The notes below the pieces were generated by a model, which did no database searches, had not been told where the DNA came from, and was given only the letters and a program-made list of their open reading frames with translations. Below are positions 33,132 through 47,239 of a DNA stretch of 64,000 nt, one piece after another (position 1 is the stretch's first letter; the number at the start of each line of letters is the position of its first letter). The position numbers and the translations under genes are program-made. The DNA is taken from contig JAUMIR010000002.1 of assembly GCA_030847615.1 (NCBI GenBank), positions 282,390,028 through 282,454,027 of the forward strand, written 5' to 3'. The stretch comes from Gambelia wislizenii. Taxonomy: Eukaryota > Chordata > Lepidosauria > Squamata > Crotaphytidae.

Positions 33132-33717
33132 CTGAAAGGAGAAACAAGCCACGCCATGTAAGCAGTGTGCGTAAAGCAGCAGTCACTACAAACCCTCCTC
33201 ACAAGACAGCTTCCCCTAAGTTAATGAGAGAGATCCATGATTACAGATTGCTCTTTCTTTTTTTAAAAAAAAAAAAAATCCAGGGTACTGTATATAAAAA
33301 TTGACAAAAAAAAAATTCTATTGATATCCTGGCATTCCTTACACCATTGAAAACCTGCAAGTAAATGTTTCCAATAAATTGAAAAACCTCTAGTTTAACA
33401 TCCAGACATTAAGGAAATCTTTGAAAAGGGATTGAAAAGATGGGGACAGATAATTTAACAATGATGGGCAGGAATAGTGCTTTAAAAACGATAGCACTGC
33501 CTCAGCTGTTTCTTGGAAACACTTTCCAAAGGAAGCAGGAGATCCAAATACAGACAGATGTAAAGAACATCTTTTGAAAAAACATAGTATCATATCTTTG
33601 GGGGAACCTCCGAAATGGTATGTAGGCATGGAAGATTGGGGGGGGGCATGGGATCCACCTTGAGGAAAGGCAGGATGCAAAAGGCAAGAGGAGGATACAT
33701 GGCAGGAGCGCTCTTAG

Positions 33718-34190
33718 AATCATAGAAGTATAGAATCATAGAGTTGGAAAGGACCACAAGGCCATGCAGTCTGATCCCCTTTGCCATGCAGGAATACAAA
33801 ATCAAATCATTCCCAACACATGGCTCTCTCGCCTCTGTGAAGTCGAAGGCTTTCACGGCTGGCATCCAGAGATTTTCCTTGGGTTTTTTCCTGGCTATGA
33901 GGCCGTGTTCTGGAATTGTTTCTTTCTGAGGTTTTGCCTGCATCTGCGGCTGGCTTCTTCCCGCCTCTGTTTTAATATCTCCAAAGAAGGAGACTCCACC
34001 ACACTACGAGTCAATGTATTCCACTTCCAAACAGCTGTTACTGTCAGGAAGTTCTTCCTAATGTTTGGGTGGAATCTCTTCTCCTATAGTTTGCACCCTT
34101 TGCTCAGTGTCCTAATCTCTAGAGCAGCAGAAAAAAGCTTGCCCCATCCTCAGTATGATATTCCTTCAAATATTTGAAGGTGGGTGTTTT
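33718..34190 (-). mobile_element. CR1 split by a Penelope-like tail (B)
   Basis: Same composite as 1232-1905 without the internal 189-bp tandem duplication. Confidence 0.7.
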
Positions 34191-35171
34191 TGCCCATATT
34201 ATTATTATGATTTATACCCCGCCCCTCTGCTAAAAACAATTGGGGCAGCTTCCAACAATTAAAATGCTACAATGCCAAGTAAAAGCACCACCCACCCCCA
34301 CCCTCCCCCATAAAAAGACATTAAACAGTATAAAATTAAAACCACCTAACTAAAATCACATTAAAAAACAAATGTAAACAAGACCAAAAGGAAAAAAAAA
34401 AGGCCAGGAGACGCAGCTCCTGAGGCCGGGATCTAATCAGGCAAGGCCTGCCAAAAGCGATCCGTCTTTGGTGCTTTTTTAAAGCTACTTAAGCTCGTCA
34501 TCTGAAGGATCTTATTCGGCAGGCCATTCCATAAATTGTTGTAAGCCGCCCCAATTGCATTTCGTAGAGGGGCAGGATATAAATTATTATTATTATTATT
34601 ATTATTATTATTTAAAAACTCTTTACTGTCAGAGATCTTGCATGGGGTTTACAACAGGACTGGAGAAAATATAGGCCACATCAATGCCTTAAAGCCATTT
34701 GGGGGGCACAGGGGTATCTAGCACCTCAAATTTGGGGATTGATTTTTTTTTCCAACTGAAAATAGCCCCACTTTCTAGGTAGTGTAGGGAGAAATCTGTG
34801 ACATCTTCCCCCCCCCATTTGTTTTAGGTCAAAGAAAAAACTTTATTTAACCAGAATGTACACCAGAAGTGTTAAGTTGACGCTACTCCTGGCTTAAAAC
34901 AGTCCCTGGGCTCCAAAAATGTGTTGTTGTTTTTAGTTTTAGTGTTTAAGTTTTTAAAAAAATAGAAAAAAGGTTTACAAATTTTAAAACCTGAGAGGTG
35001 CATGTGTTGCCCTTCAAAAGGACTTGCGTGGGGTCAGTATGACCCCCTCAACCCTCAGCAGTTGCCCACCCCTGGCTTACAGTGTCAAGTGAACCCCTGA
35101 AGTTTAGAAATCCATAAGTATGTATGGTATGAGTCTCCCCCCCCACACACACATACACACAGAGACAGTGA

Positions 35172-35558
35172 TTTTCTGCGTGGCAGGGGGTTGGACTGGA
35201 TGGCCCTTGTGGTCTCTTCCAACTCTACAATTCTATGATTCTATGATTCTATGTGGAATAATTGGTTCCATCTAATTTAGCAAAGTTCATTGTTCCAGTG
35301 ACTCCAACCATATCAGCAGGCTATTTACAAAACAAGTCACTTAAAAATGAAAACACGTTCTTTGCTCCATGGGTTGTTTCTTCCAGTCAAACACAAACTC
35401 AAAATAAGCCCAATGCTCACTGCTATTTGCTTGAAACAAACACACAGGGGGAAAAAATGTACACATATACACACACAGACAGTGATTTCCTGCGTGGCAG
35501 GGGGTTGGACTGGATGGCCCTCGTGGTCTCTTCCAATTCTACAATTCTATGATTTTAT
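35172..35558 (+). mobile_element. Two CR1 tails flanking ~220 bp (B)
   Basis: Each tail follows a CA-rich run and ends in ATTCTATGATT. The interval between them is absent from A, which has a single hybrid tail. Confidence 0.7.
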
Positions 35559-35627
35559 GAAACCATTGTTCCCAGTAATATTACTCCAAATTTTTATTTA
35601 TATTCTTTATATTTTTCTGTTAAAAGA

Positions 35628-35855
35628 GCCAGAATGTTGTAGAAGTTTCAGCATTGCACTATGACTGTGGAGAATAGGGTTTGAATCCTTACTCAGCCAT
35701 GAATATCCACTGGCTGACCTTGGGCAAGTCACACTCTCTCAGCCTCAAAAGAAGACAAAGTCACACCCCCTTTGAACAAACCTTGCCTAGAAACCCCCAT
35801 GGTAGGTTCACCTTAGTCACAAATGATTTGAAGGCACACAGGCAAACACACACAC
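35628..35855 (+). mobile_element. tRNA-derived SINE (B)
   Basis: Counterpart of 3028-3250 with the same B box. Confidence 0.72.
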
Positions 35856-37104
35856 TCCTTTTGCAGGTTGAACTCAGTTGGTAGCAAGAGGAGGAAGCTG
35901 AAGACATAGGGGGAAAGGGAGGGAGGGGAGAGAAACCAGGACGTGTTAAGAGCAGCTGGAAAATGGGCTGGAGGGGATCTAGAAGGAAGGAAGGAAGGAA
36001 GGAAGAGAGAGAGAGAGAGAATGTCAGAAACAAGGAAGGCAAAGAAAGAAGGAAGGAAGGGAGAAACAGGGGGGATAAAAAGTGAGAAAGAAGGGAGAGA
36101 GATAAAGAAAGAAAGAAAGAAAGAAAGAAGCCCTTTCTGAAGAGAGAGCAGGGGAGAAAGAGAAGGAAGGAGATGGCTCCCCCCCCACACACACACACTC
36201 ACCCCTCTCCGACACACGCCTGGCTGGCTTGCCTTTTGATGATCCTGGGAGGCGTTCTGTCTTTCTCTTTCTCTTTCTAGTTTGGGAGACGCTGGTGGGT
36301 TTTTTAAGCCAGCAGGAGGTTTTTTCAGGAGGAGGGTTAGGATGGTTGGGGTTAGGCCCTCTGGCTGTGTGAGGCTCCCCGCAGATGCTGATTTGGCAGT
36401 ATATTTAAGCCACCCCTGTTCATTACTGTTGCATTTATACCACTCTGAACAGTCTAAGCGGGGAAGAGAAATCCTGAGCAGGCTCACACGAGGCAGGGAA
36501 GGCATCTCCTGGCATCTCCTGGTGGCGTTGGTGCTTCTTGGCTGGTGGGCTCAACTGGTGGGCACCCTCAGAAGATTCCCAAGGGGCTCAGCCTGCGTCT
36601 GGGCTTGGTGGGGCAAGGAAGGCCGGGCACCTCTGGCAGCCCCACTCCCTGCCTCCCCCATTTGGCACTGTCTGGGCCTCCACCTCTTCAGCTGCACCCA
36701 GTTTTTCCTTGGGCAGGAAATGTGGGTGGCCACTGAGCCCCCCAGAGCCAGCACTGCTGGCTGCTCCCCCTGACTGCTCAGAGCAGGAGCCACAAGACCC
36801 CAGAGATGGAGGAAGAGAAGGAGGTGGGCAGGGGTGGGGGGCAGCAGCAGAAAGAGAGGGTGACCTGGGGGAGGGAGGCGGAGAAGGCAGCCAGAGAAGG
36901 TCTATTTTGGAGGCAGAAGTGGATGGGTGTGCATCAGTGGGGTTTGTGAGGTGTGGCGTTTGTGTTTCTTGAGTGTGGTAATTTATTTTTTAAAAATGTT
37001 TTGCCTAAATATCCCTTTTTTAAAAAAAAATGCAAACATTTCATAAAATGATCTATATAGAAATGAATGCAAAAGGACAGTGGGTGTGATGGTAACAGGT
37101 GTGT

Positions 37105-37490
37105 AGACATGGCAGGGGTCAGATTATGGTGGTCCTAAGCGTTTGGGGCCACCATCCCCTCCCACTCCCTGATCTCTCCTAGCAGGCAGCCCGATGCTGG
37201 TGGGCTGGACGAACAGCAGAGGCCCAGAGAATGCCTGGAAAAACCTGCCATGAGAAGGGGTCTCTGGCAGGGGCCCTTGGTAGTCTGCTCTGCCTGAAAG
37301 CCAGGTGGGGCAATTGGGGTCCCCACCAACACAGAATGGGAGGAGTGTTCCCACATTTCCTAGAATTGGGCAGACAGTGGGGTTCTTGGCCATACAGGTG
37401 GGGAGTTGATCAGTTACTTTCCCAAATTCTGGGGCAGAAGAAGAGAAGGGACAACCCCAGAGACCAACAGGTGGTAGCGTAGGAAGAAAC
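37105..37490. repeat. Triplicated conserved block (B)
   Basis: Counterpart of 4536-4915. Confidence 0.6.
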
Positions 37491-39978
37491 TCTCTCTCTT
37501 CAAAAATGGAAGCCCCAGGACTGCACTACATTGAAAAACAACTCTACATCAAATGCGAGGGACCCCTGGTTAGTCACACCCCTTCTCTTTCTCCTACTAT
37601 GGGGTCTCCTCCTCCAAACCCCTGATTTCCCCTCCTCTTGGGGTCATTTTTCATCTCCCTCTCCTTTCTGAGGGAGATTTTCGTGGGGCTGCTTTGTAAA
37701 GTCATTGTAGCTGGTGGCCCCTTTCTGTGTGTCCCATGACCCTCCTTCTGTCCCACCAATGCCAGGGGGTCAGTGCTTACTCTGAGCAGCCTGGTGAATG
37801 CCATTGTGTCCTCAAGGCACTGCAACCATTCGCTCAACTGGGGACCACTGTCAGGATCGATCCCAAGGGGTTTCCTCCTGCAGCTAAGTCCAGAGAGGGA
37901 ATGAGCAGCCCATGGCTGGATTGGAACCTCATTGTTAGGGTGACCGTGTAAACACAAAGGGCCCCAGATGCCGGACACAGAACTGCCACTTTCTGAATCC
38001 ATACAAGCATGACAGATCTCCCTTAAATTTGGAAAGCAGTTGAACAAATTAAAAGTACTGGAAGAAATCAAAGTCCAACATATAATACAATGCCTGCAAA
38101 ATCAATTCTGTAAGGCCTGCTGGCAGAAGGGAAAAAAAGACCCTCTGCCATATTCCCACCAAATGTACTTGTGAATTACTAATATTTAGCTATATTAAGC
38201 AATTAAAAAGGGATGGTCTACTCTACTATTTTCTGTATTGAGCAGGCTAGCTATTGCCCAAAAGCATCTTTTACCTATATTTTTGTTCTTCTTTGTGGCC
38301 ATTCCACCATCAATGCATAAGGCAAATTTTACAAAAAGGCAAATAAGCTTAAAGAGGTTCATAGGAGAGGGGAAATCTTTCAAGTTCATAAATAGTTCCA
38401 AGTAGAGTCATACTTCATGGGAAAGTTAAGCTCTACCAAGCGCAGAATTCTATTATAATACTTTCCATTTGGTCCATAGAGCTAAACTCATAAAAGTGGA
38501 TAACTCAGTAGCATGGATACCAGTTACACCACAGGAAAAGGTTCGTCAAATTCCGGATTACCGTTCTTTCGCATCAGTAGTGCATAATTCACACAAATTC
38601 TTGCTTATTTGGAAGATGTGGTCAGTTTTGGTTTTCATAGTTCACACAGGCTAAGGTGGAGGGGGGCATGGCCTCCAGATAATTAAAGTCAGGCAGGAGG
38701 AGGGAAGGGGGTTATCCAGGAGGGAAGAAAAGCACAAACAAACAAAAGAATGATGGAGCGATCTGTTGCTGGGACACGCGCACACACTCACTCACACACC
38801 ACCCAAGTTCCCGATCGTCTTCTCTGTCCCCAAAGCCTTAAATAAAGACAAAGGAGTGAAGGAAAGCACAAACAAACAAAAGAACGACAGAGCGATCTGT
38901 CGGGTGCAGCACACTCACACAAACTCACACACCACCAAAGTTCCTGATCGTCTTTCCTGCCCCCAAAGCCTTAAATAAAGACAAAGGAGTGAAGGAAAGC
39001 ACAAACAAACAAATGAATGACAGAGCAATTGGCCAGTTCCATCACGCACGCACACACACACCACCGAAGTGGGGGCTAGCCCCATTCCCGATCATCTTCC
39101 CTCCCCCCAAAGCCTTCCTTTGAAACAAACAGGAAGGGCTCAGAGCAGATTTCCCAAAGTGGGCTGCAAGCAGAAGAAGGGCAGGCTCGGTGGATTTCTC
39201 TCTCCAACCCCTCCGTCTATTCGGAGAAGGCACAATGGTCACTCCAACCAATCAGGATTTAGCTCTGCTCACGCTAATTCAAAAAGGTTGCTGCAAGTTC
39301 ACACAACCAATTGTGCACATTTTCAGGAACTTTATCAAAAAAAGTCAGGAAAACTAGCGAAATCTGCTACCGCTTGACTTATGGTTTTTTTCGTCCCCTC
39401 CTTCTGAAAAGGGCACTGTGGCTTCGAAATGCGTGGGAACTATCAGGCTTCTTGTCGCATTCTTTGAGGATATATTTTGCCATGTAAATGGCCCCCTGGA
39501 TTCAAGTAGAAATAGATATATTACCCAAACATATATTTTCAGCAAATGTTTAAATAAACACAACTACGTGACAAACAGTGAACCCCTTCAGAGAACAGAT
39601 GGTTTAGGTATAAGGAAATCTTAGCACCACCACCATGCCATCTTTGTTGTTTCTTAGAACATCACTTTCTTAAACCAAAAGACAAATATAATTGATTTGG
39701 AAGATGGAAAGAAGAAGGAGGAGTAGCCAGAATAAAGGACTTCTATTTGAATGGTAAACCTCTACAATTAGAACAACTTAAAAAACAGATTTAACCCAAT
39801 AGACCTATAACGGCTGTGATGAAGAGATAAATCCTTTTCAGGGAAAACTGCACTGTACGCATGACCCCCTTTCCCGCAACCGCAAGATCAGTAACTCCTT
39901 TCTGCCTTGACTTAATTAAGTTTCCATGGGCTGAAAAGCAGCTGAGAGATCTAGCAGAACGAAAAAGAACACACTTCC

Positions 39979-41093
39979 TGTGAGAGTATGCTTGCATGTA
40001 TGATTGTGTGCATGTATGGGTTCCTGGTAAAAACAGGCCTTAAAATGAACCAAGAAAATGGATGCCGCGCAAAGCATGGCTTGAGGCGTAACTTGGAAAC
40101 TGAACCGAGGAAAGGAGAAAACTTGGAAGCTGAGATGAGGTGCTGACCAAGCATAACCAAACAAAGTGGAAACTGATCACCTGGTTTGGGAGTGTTCTGT
40201 ACAAGTGAGTGGACGGCTGGCCAGGCATGACAGAGACAATACCAGCTGTCAGTATGATTGAGGAAGTTCTGAGTGAACATGGAACACACCTTGATCTGCC
40301 TAAGGAGATTTTCACATGGGGCCAAAATGCCCCGTTACTGCCCCACTACCTCCTCTCCCTGTTCCTGCCACGGAATAACATAAATCTTGCACACACTCAC
40401 CTTAATTCCGCAGCAGGAACGGGCTCCCCCTCCCCTTGCTGGCCAGCTCGGAATGGACCTCCCCTCTGTGGCTGTCATTTCGGAACAGGAACGAGGCTCC
40501 TGCTCGCACACCTGTGATTGCGTTATAGCGACGGTACGGGAGGTCTATTCACGATGAAAAATCGTGATTACATTGTTCTGGAACAGTCATGGGAGTAGGA
40601 TGGATGCAGGACAGAACGGGGTCAACGTCGTCCGAAAGGGAAAACCTTTCCCGACCCTGTTCTGTTCCTGCCAAGGGATATATAGCCCGTGCGAAAATCT
40701 CCTTAGGAACTGTCTAAGGAACTGTCATGAGATCATGCCAGCTCGAAAAGCACGCAGTTCTCAAGGAAGGAGATGGAAAAGGTATAAGAGCTGGGACATT
40801 TTCGGCCTTGCTTTCATGGTTCCTGTACCCGCGGCAACAGACCATCCACGCCTTCATGGACGTCTGATCAATGTTCAGGGAAGGATCGTTGTGAGTATGT
40901 GATGTGAATGTGTGTGTGAATGGAAAAGACCTCTTGATAGTTAACTGAATGTTTAATGTCTTATGTCTAAATAAATGTTACATGCATAGTGACTGAAAAC
41001 CAAATTTGGTCTCTCTGTGCCTTTTTGCCTGTCACTTGTCTGGGAAAATCTTAAACACTACCTGATTAAAAGGACCTCTATGTGGTCATAACA
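39979..41093 (+). mobile_element. Solo LTR of an endogenous retrovirus-like element (B only)
   Basis: 1115 bp starting TGTGAGAG and ending CATAACA (TG...CA). TTCC flanks both sides (39975-39978 and 41094-41097), where D has a single uninterrupted copy (ACATTTCCCCTC at about 30245). It has a TATA-like GTATAAGAGC near 40780 and AATAAA near 40969. No internal viral genes. Plus orientation follows from TATA before AATAAA. Family unknown. Confidence 0.75.
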
Positions 41094-41183
41094 TTCCCCT
41101 GTCTAGTTCCTAGCATAGGTCATCCACCAAAGCGACCAAAACCCTCTCTGTCCCATAACCAGGGCTGAAAGCAAATGGAAATA

Positions 41184-41480
41184 CAGTCGTCCCTCCACAT
41201 TCACTGGGTTAGGGGCTCAAGACCCCCACGAATGTTGATAAACCACAAATAAAAAAAGGCCTCCCCCTGTCCGCACGCAAAACCCTACCCACTCTTCCAA
41301 AGTAGCGATGGGGCTTTTTGACTAAATCTCCGCTTTGGGAAACATGGGGGGAGGGGTGGCTAAAAAGCCTCCCGCCTGCCTGCCCGCCACCCTCCCTGCC
41401 TCCTGGCGCACTTCCCTAAGCAGCTATGGCACTCTCCAGCCCCATACCCACTTTGGGAAGGCCGGGGAGGGAGGTGGCCA
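41184..41480 (+). mobile_element. 5' part of a Tigger-like element (B only)
   Basis: TA then CAGTCGTCCCTCCACATTC resembles the ends of the element at 14728. The right end is missing; it runs into a GC-rich minisatellite. Confidence 0.45.
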
Positions 41481-41932
41481 GGTGGACATGGGGTGGGGGC
41501 CTGGCCCCACCCCTCCCAATGTGTCTGGAGGGCTTTGAAGCCCCTCAGCCACTTCAGGGAGGCCGGGGAGGGAAGTGGCTGGGCAGGTAGGGTGTGGGGA
41601 GCCTGCTCCCGCCCCTCCTAAAGTGGCTGGGAGGCTTTAAAGGCCCTCAGCCATTTTGGGGGTGCCTGGGAGGGAAGCCGGCAGGGGGGAGTCTGTCCCT
41701 GCCCCTCCCAAAGTGGCTGAGGGGCTTTGAAGCCACTCAGCCACTTTGAGGACACTGGGGAAGGAAGTGGCTGGGCAGGCGGTTGGGTGGGGGACTGTCG
41801 CCACCCCTCTCGAAGTGCTTGGGGGGCTTGGACCCCCCTCAGCCACTTTGGGGAGGCCAGAGATGGAAGTGGCCGGGTGGGCGGGAAGATGGAGAGCCTG
41901 TTCCTGCGCCTCCCGAAGTGGCTGGGGGCTTT
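41480..41932 (+). repeat. ~100-bp GC-rich minisatellite (B only)
   Basis: CTCCCAAAGTGGCTGAGGGG-type motifs recur at about 41513, 41612, 41704, 41806 and 41909. The array joins abruptly to sequence matching A 7939. Open frames here are compositional. Confidence 0.8.
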
Positions 41933-43275
41933 CCCAGAGCAATGGGAGAGGACAATTTTGCAGCCACCTGAACGCTGCAAGCATATCCCTACTGACCTAC
42001 GAGTCAGTCCTACTGATCTTAAAGGGATTTACTTCTGAGTAGGCGCAGGCAAGATTGAACCGTAAAGCTCTTCAGAGTATTGAAAGGTAACCAGCTCTGT
42101 ATATCAAATTTTTTAACCGCTATTATTTAATAAAGGCCAGGCCCTGAATAAAGTTGGAAGAGAGTTTTTAAATAAACAGTCATACTCCACCCGTATTGTT
42201 AAAAATGAAACATGCAAAGGGGGGAGCGATAGGAGACTGAACCTAAGCAGTAAAGTTTGGCTAACACTTCTGTCACGCAGGCCCTCCCTCCTTCCCTGTG
42301 TATTCACACCAGCACAGAGTTGGGAGGAAGGCGTGTGTGTTTGTACAATCTTAAACACACTCTCGGGGATTTCTCTAACCTGGACGTCCCATAGAACTAT
42401 GTCTTCCTTCAGTAGCTGCCACCACCCACTGTGCAATGAAACCCTAGTCCAGTGGGCAACTGCAAAATTTATCTGGTTAACCAGTGGAACTGCTCGCTCT
42501 GTTAAAGTATCACCAACCCTCCCTTCTCTATCCCAGAGAAGAATCAAGGTAGCTATGACCAAGCAAGGCACATGTAAAGTAGGCTTTAGTAGGAAAAAGA
42601 GAAAAAGTTTTATTTTTTAAGTTCAAGCAAGCTAACCCATTCAGAGGTAGACATATCATGGAGAAAAGGCGTTTCTCTCGCCAAGTCCCAACTTAAGAGT
42701 TACATAGTATATAATGATGTATATACTACAATCAGTCAAGGCTAAAATAAATTATATAAGCTAATGCAACTAGCTAAACACATTTTCATAATATGAGAAA
42801 CATTTCACTCACATTTAGAAGGTTCATCACCCTTAATCTCTGTCCCATTGGAATGGGCCTCAGGCTTATCAAAAAGCCAGCCTAGGTAGTCTCTGATGAT
42901 GGAATTCAGAGTTATATAAAGTGGTCTGCTCATTCAGACCTCAAGATCATATCCCAGGTCTGAATCCACAGACCTTCAGAAACCATCTGGCATTAAAGAC
43001 AATACTACATCTCTTCAAAACTCCATTAGCCAAATCTGATTGGCTCTGCATTGCCCAATCTGATTGGCTCTCCTGTACGGTGATGTGATGTCATACTTAG
43101 CAAATGGAATCATAGAATTGTAGAGTTGGAAGAGACTACAAGGGTCATCCAATTCAATTTCCCTGCCATGCACGAAATCACGATCAAAGCATCCCTGACT
43201 GATGGCCATCCAGGCTCTGCTTAAAGACGTCCAAGGAAGGAGACCCACCATTCTCCGTGGGAGTATGTTCCACTG

Positions 43276-44130
43276 CAGAACAGCTTTTACCTCAAAGGAC
43301 AGGTTCAGAATCCAAAAATGAGCTGAACAGATTAGAAAGCTGGGTCAGAACAAACAAAACGAATTTCAACAGGGAGAAATATAGGATACTACACATGGCC
43401 TGTAAAAATGAAATGCACAGATACAGGAAGGATGACACCTGTCATGATGGCAGCACATGCAAAAGGGATCTAGGAGTCTTAGTGGACCAGAAACCGAACA
43501 TGAGTCAGCAGTGTGATTCAGCAGCTAAAAAGCCAATGCAATTCTCGGCTGCATTAATAGGAGTATAGTGTCTCGATCAAGAGAGGTAAAGGTGCCACTA
43601 TTTTCTGCCTTGGTGAGACCACACCTGGAATACTGTGTCCAGTTCTAGGAACCACAATTCAGGAAGGATATTGAGAACGTGTCCATTGGAGGGCAACCAG
43701 GATGGTGGGAGGTCTGGATGCCATGTCCTATGAGGAACAGCGTAGTGAGCTGGGGGTGTTTAGTCTGGAGACGGTTGAGAGGTGACATGATAGCCATGTT
43801 TAAATATTTGAAGGGATGTCATACTGAGGATGGGGCAAGCTTGTTTTCTGATGCTCCAAAGAGTAGGACACAGAGCACTGGGTTCAAACTACAGTAGAAG
43901 AGATTCCACCTAAACATTAGGAAGAACTTCTTGACAGTATGAGCTGTTCAGAAATGGAATACACTGTCTCGTAGTCTGGTGGAGTCTCCTTCTTTGGAGG
44001 TTTTTAAACAGAGGCTGGATGACCATCTGTTAGGAATGATTTGATCGTGTATTCCTGCATGGCAGGGGGTTGGACTAGATGGCCCTAGTGGTTTCTTCTA
44101 ACTCTATGGTTCTATAATTCTATGATTCTA
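43276..44130 (+). mobile_element. CR1 LINE, 5'-truncated (B)
   Basis: Counterpart of 9304-10470 without the nested copy. Confidence 0.85.
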
Positions 44131-44451
44131 TGTCCTGATCTCACCCAGAAGTATTCTGGCATGGACCTTCCATTGATGCTGGGATTGCACCAGCAAAATG
44201 GGCATGTTTTCACTTGCAGGACATTCCGTTAAAGAAACGGAATGGGGGAGGGGGGCATCCATTCACAGCTTAGCTCCTGAATAAAAGGCAGTGCTGGCAT
44301 AACAACAGCCGAATGGGAGCATGACGACACAGGAACGATGTCTTCTGAAAGAGAGGCCTTTAGCAATCTCCTGGCATTCTCATAACGCCATATTTCTCTC
44401 TCTCTCTCTCTCTCTCTGGCTTTTCTTTGCAAATGAAGATTTGGGAAGGAC

Positions 44452-44903
44452 TCATCCCGCGCTTTCTGCAAGTGCCCTGATGACTAAGAAGGACAATCTG
44501 AGATAAACAAGTCTGGTTGCAGAAAGCACAGCAGAAGGTCTCCTTGGGTGATGTTTCTGGGTTGTGATTCTTTCTACGTTAACATTTCTCTTCAAGACTT
44601 GTTCAGCCTGAGTTCTCAAATAAGGCTGCAGCATTGTGGATAGTGAGTCTCCATGCCTCCCGAGGTGAGGCCAGGGAGGACCATTGTTGGTGATCAATTT
44701 GACCAAGCCTGAGATGTTGTTTCAGGGAGTCCTTGTATTGCTTTTTTGGAGCACCCCTCTTACGCTGACCTGTGATGAATTCACCATAGAGTACTATTTT
44801 TGGGAGGCGATGGTCCTCCATCCTAGAAACGTGCCCTGCCCAGCACAGCTGTGTTCTCAATATCATGGCCTCAGTGCTGGTGATCCCTGCTTGCTCAAGG
44901 ACA
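44452..44903 (-). mobile_element. RTE-like retrotransposon fragment (B)
   Basis: Counterpart of 10789-11240 with the same broken frames. Confidence 0.65.
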
Positions 44904-47239
44904 GCAACATTCGTCTGATAATCTACAGGGTAATGTAAATGGCATTGTCATATTTCAAGGGAGAGAAAGTTAAAATGGGAACTAATGCTATTCAAGTGCA
45001 AATGTTGCGATGGTGCAAAAGAGTGCATTGCCATTCTGCTCTCAATCTGACTATGAAAGAAATGGCTTGCAAGTAAAAAGACACAAAACAACTGCCTAGT
45101 GTGATAAGCACCTGAGGCTCTGGAGAAGTAGAAAACAAGCTCACTCCGTCTTCTATATGCTGTCCCTTCAAGGATTTCAAAATGGCTATAATTTCACATC
45201 TCAGTCTCCCCTTCTCCAGGTTAAACATCCTCAGCTCCCTGAACCTTTCACCGTAGGGCTTCGTTTTCAGAGGATATACCGTCTTCACCAAGCTCCTCTT
45301 GACACATTCCAGCTGGTCAATGTCCTTCTTGAACTGGTAATGCTGGTGAACTTTATCAGCTGGATGGGTTGAATTTGAAGATGAAGATAAGTTCGACAAA
45401 AAGAGTTATCCATACAGTGACTTTCTTGAATTAGGATTTTAAAATAGTGATAAAGTACCAGCTGAGGCCACAGCTGAATGAAAACAATGACTATTGTGTC
45501 TCAAAATAGTATTTTATCTAACGTGATAAAAAAAACCAATAGAATGGGCTCTGCGAAAGGATGTGCTTTCAAACTGAACATAAGAGAGGAAAATAAATGT
45601 AATAAATACATCAAGTAGGATATGAATGTGGGTTGTTATTCTTGTTAAGTGTGCTTGGCTTTGACTCATGGCGACCACATGGATGCGGCATCTCCAAAGA
45701 CCCCCTGTCCTCAACCACACTACTTGGGTCCTGCATTGAAGCTGACAACAAAAAAGGAAGAACAAGAGACCTCTTGGCATTCAAACAGAAGTTCAAACCA
45801 AGAGTGGGGGTGTTATTTGATTAGCGGAGGAACATAATACAGATGTCTTAAATATTTACTTGCTGCTCCTTCTTCAAAATTAATGCTCATATATGGCTTG
45901 AGGAGTACGATCGTCTCACAATTGAATGATGGAAATATTTGTGTTTCCAGCCTTGGAAAACTGCTCTTGTCAAAAGGTTGGCTGTAACCGTATTGGGCAA
46001 ATAAGAGATGGATGTGGTGCCAATAATTCTTTCCATGTATCCCAAATCACCCCCACAATGTTTCCTGAAGGAAGGCATTTTCAGTGTTGTAAACTACTTT
46101 TCTCTGTAATTGAAAGCAGTTATGGACCTTCTTTCAATCATGTGGGATCTCCTTCCATAGAGGTTCATGTAATTCTCCCACCATGTCTGCAAAACTGCAA
46201 ACCCTGTTTTAATTGTAGGACTGAGTGATAAAGATCAGTTTTGGGGAAAGAGAGAGGCCACTGTGCCTTGGTTTAGTATAATAAACTGCTTTGAATGATC
46301 TGTGGGCTTGTCTATACATAAGAAAAAAATGGATTGCTCCGCAGTAATATCAAGTCACAACAGCTGTGACCTGTCTAGATGGTTTTACAGCCCCCATAAA
46401 CTTCTCAAGCTTGTAGCCGAGATGGTGGCCGCAAGTTAATTACTCGTGTTTTAAAATATCACAGTTCTCAACATTAAAAAAAAAACACAACTATATCTAT
46501 GGTGTGCCAAAGCAATATTTTACCATTTAAAAAAACAGCAAGAGAAAGATAACAAAAATCCCCATTTTATTGCCTGAGCGATCACTTCCTAAGGTGAAAA
46601 TCCAACATGGCGCCAGCAGTGCATTTGACTTGTAACCAAGCTCCGCCCCCTGTGTTCATCTGGCCAATCAGGTTTGTGCTTCCTCTTGTATGAGAAAGCG
46701 ATTTATATTGAATCCCTTGTCTTAATGAGTGAAAATGCACATTCAACAAAGGTCTTTTCTAAAAAGTCGGGAAAAGCCGCAAATGCTTTTCTCGTGTAGT
46801 TTTTGCTCTTTTCGGGACCCCTCCTTAACAATACAATGAGACAATGCAGAATCCCATTAAGACAGCTCGAATTCCCAGCAAATTCTGTTAGGAGTATTTT
46901 CACTTTATAAGCAACCCCTGTGTTTTTACTATTTGCACTAAAATGCTGTTTGGATATCTGCCATAATGTTCTGTCTTCTTGGGCTTTTCTGAAATAAACA
47001 TGCTAATTTAGGTAATATATCCACTTTCATGGTGGAAGGGTTCAAAATCATCTAGGAAGGGATAAATGCAAGCCTTGGCTGTTCCTACTTTACCACCATT
47101 TGCTTTCTGCCCACAACTGCTCCTACTTGACTGTCCTGAGAAAAGTTCTGGCCCAGAGATGCCTATGACCACCTAGAGCACAGAGGGACCAAAAGTGACA
47201 CAGGCTTGCCTGTCGTCCCTCCAAGACAGTCTGTAACCT

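Noticed and set aside
40209..40902. Open frames inside the B-only insertion
   Set aside because: They lie within a solo LTR bounded by TG...CA and TTCC; none resembles a retroviral protein.
41335..42042. Several overlapping Gly/Pro-rich frames in copy B
   Set aside because: They follow the ~100-bp GC-rich minisatellite and are absent from A and D.
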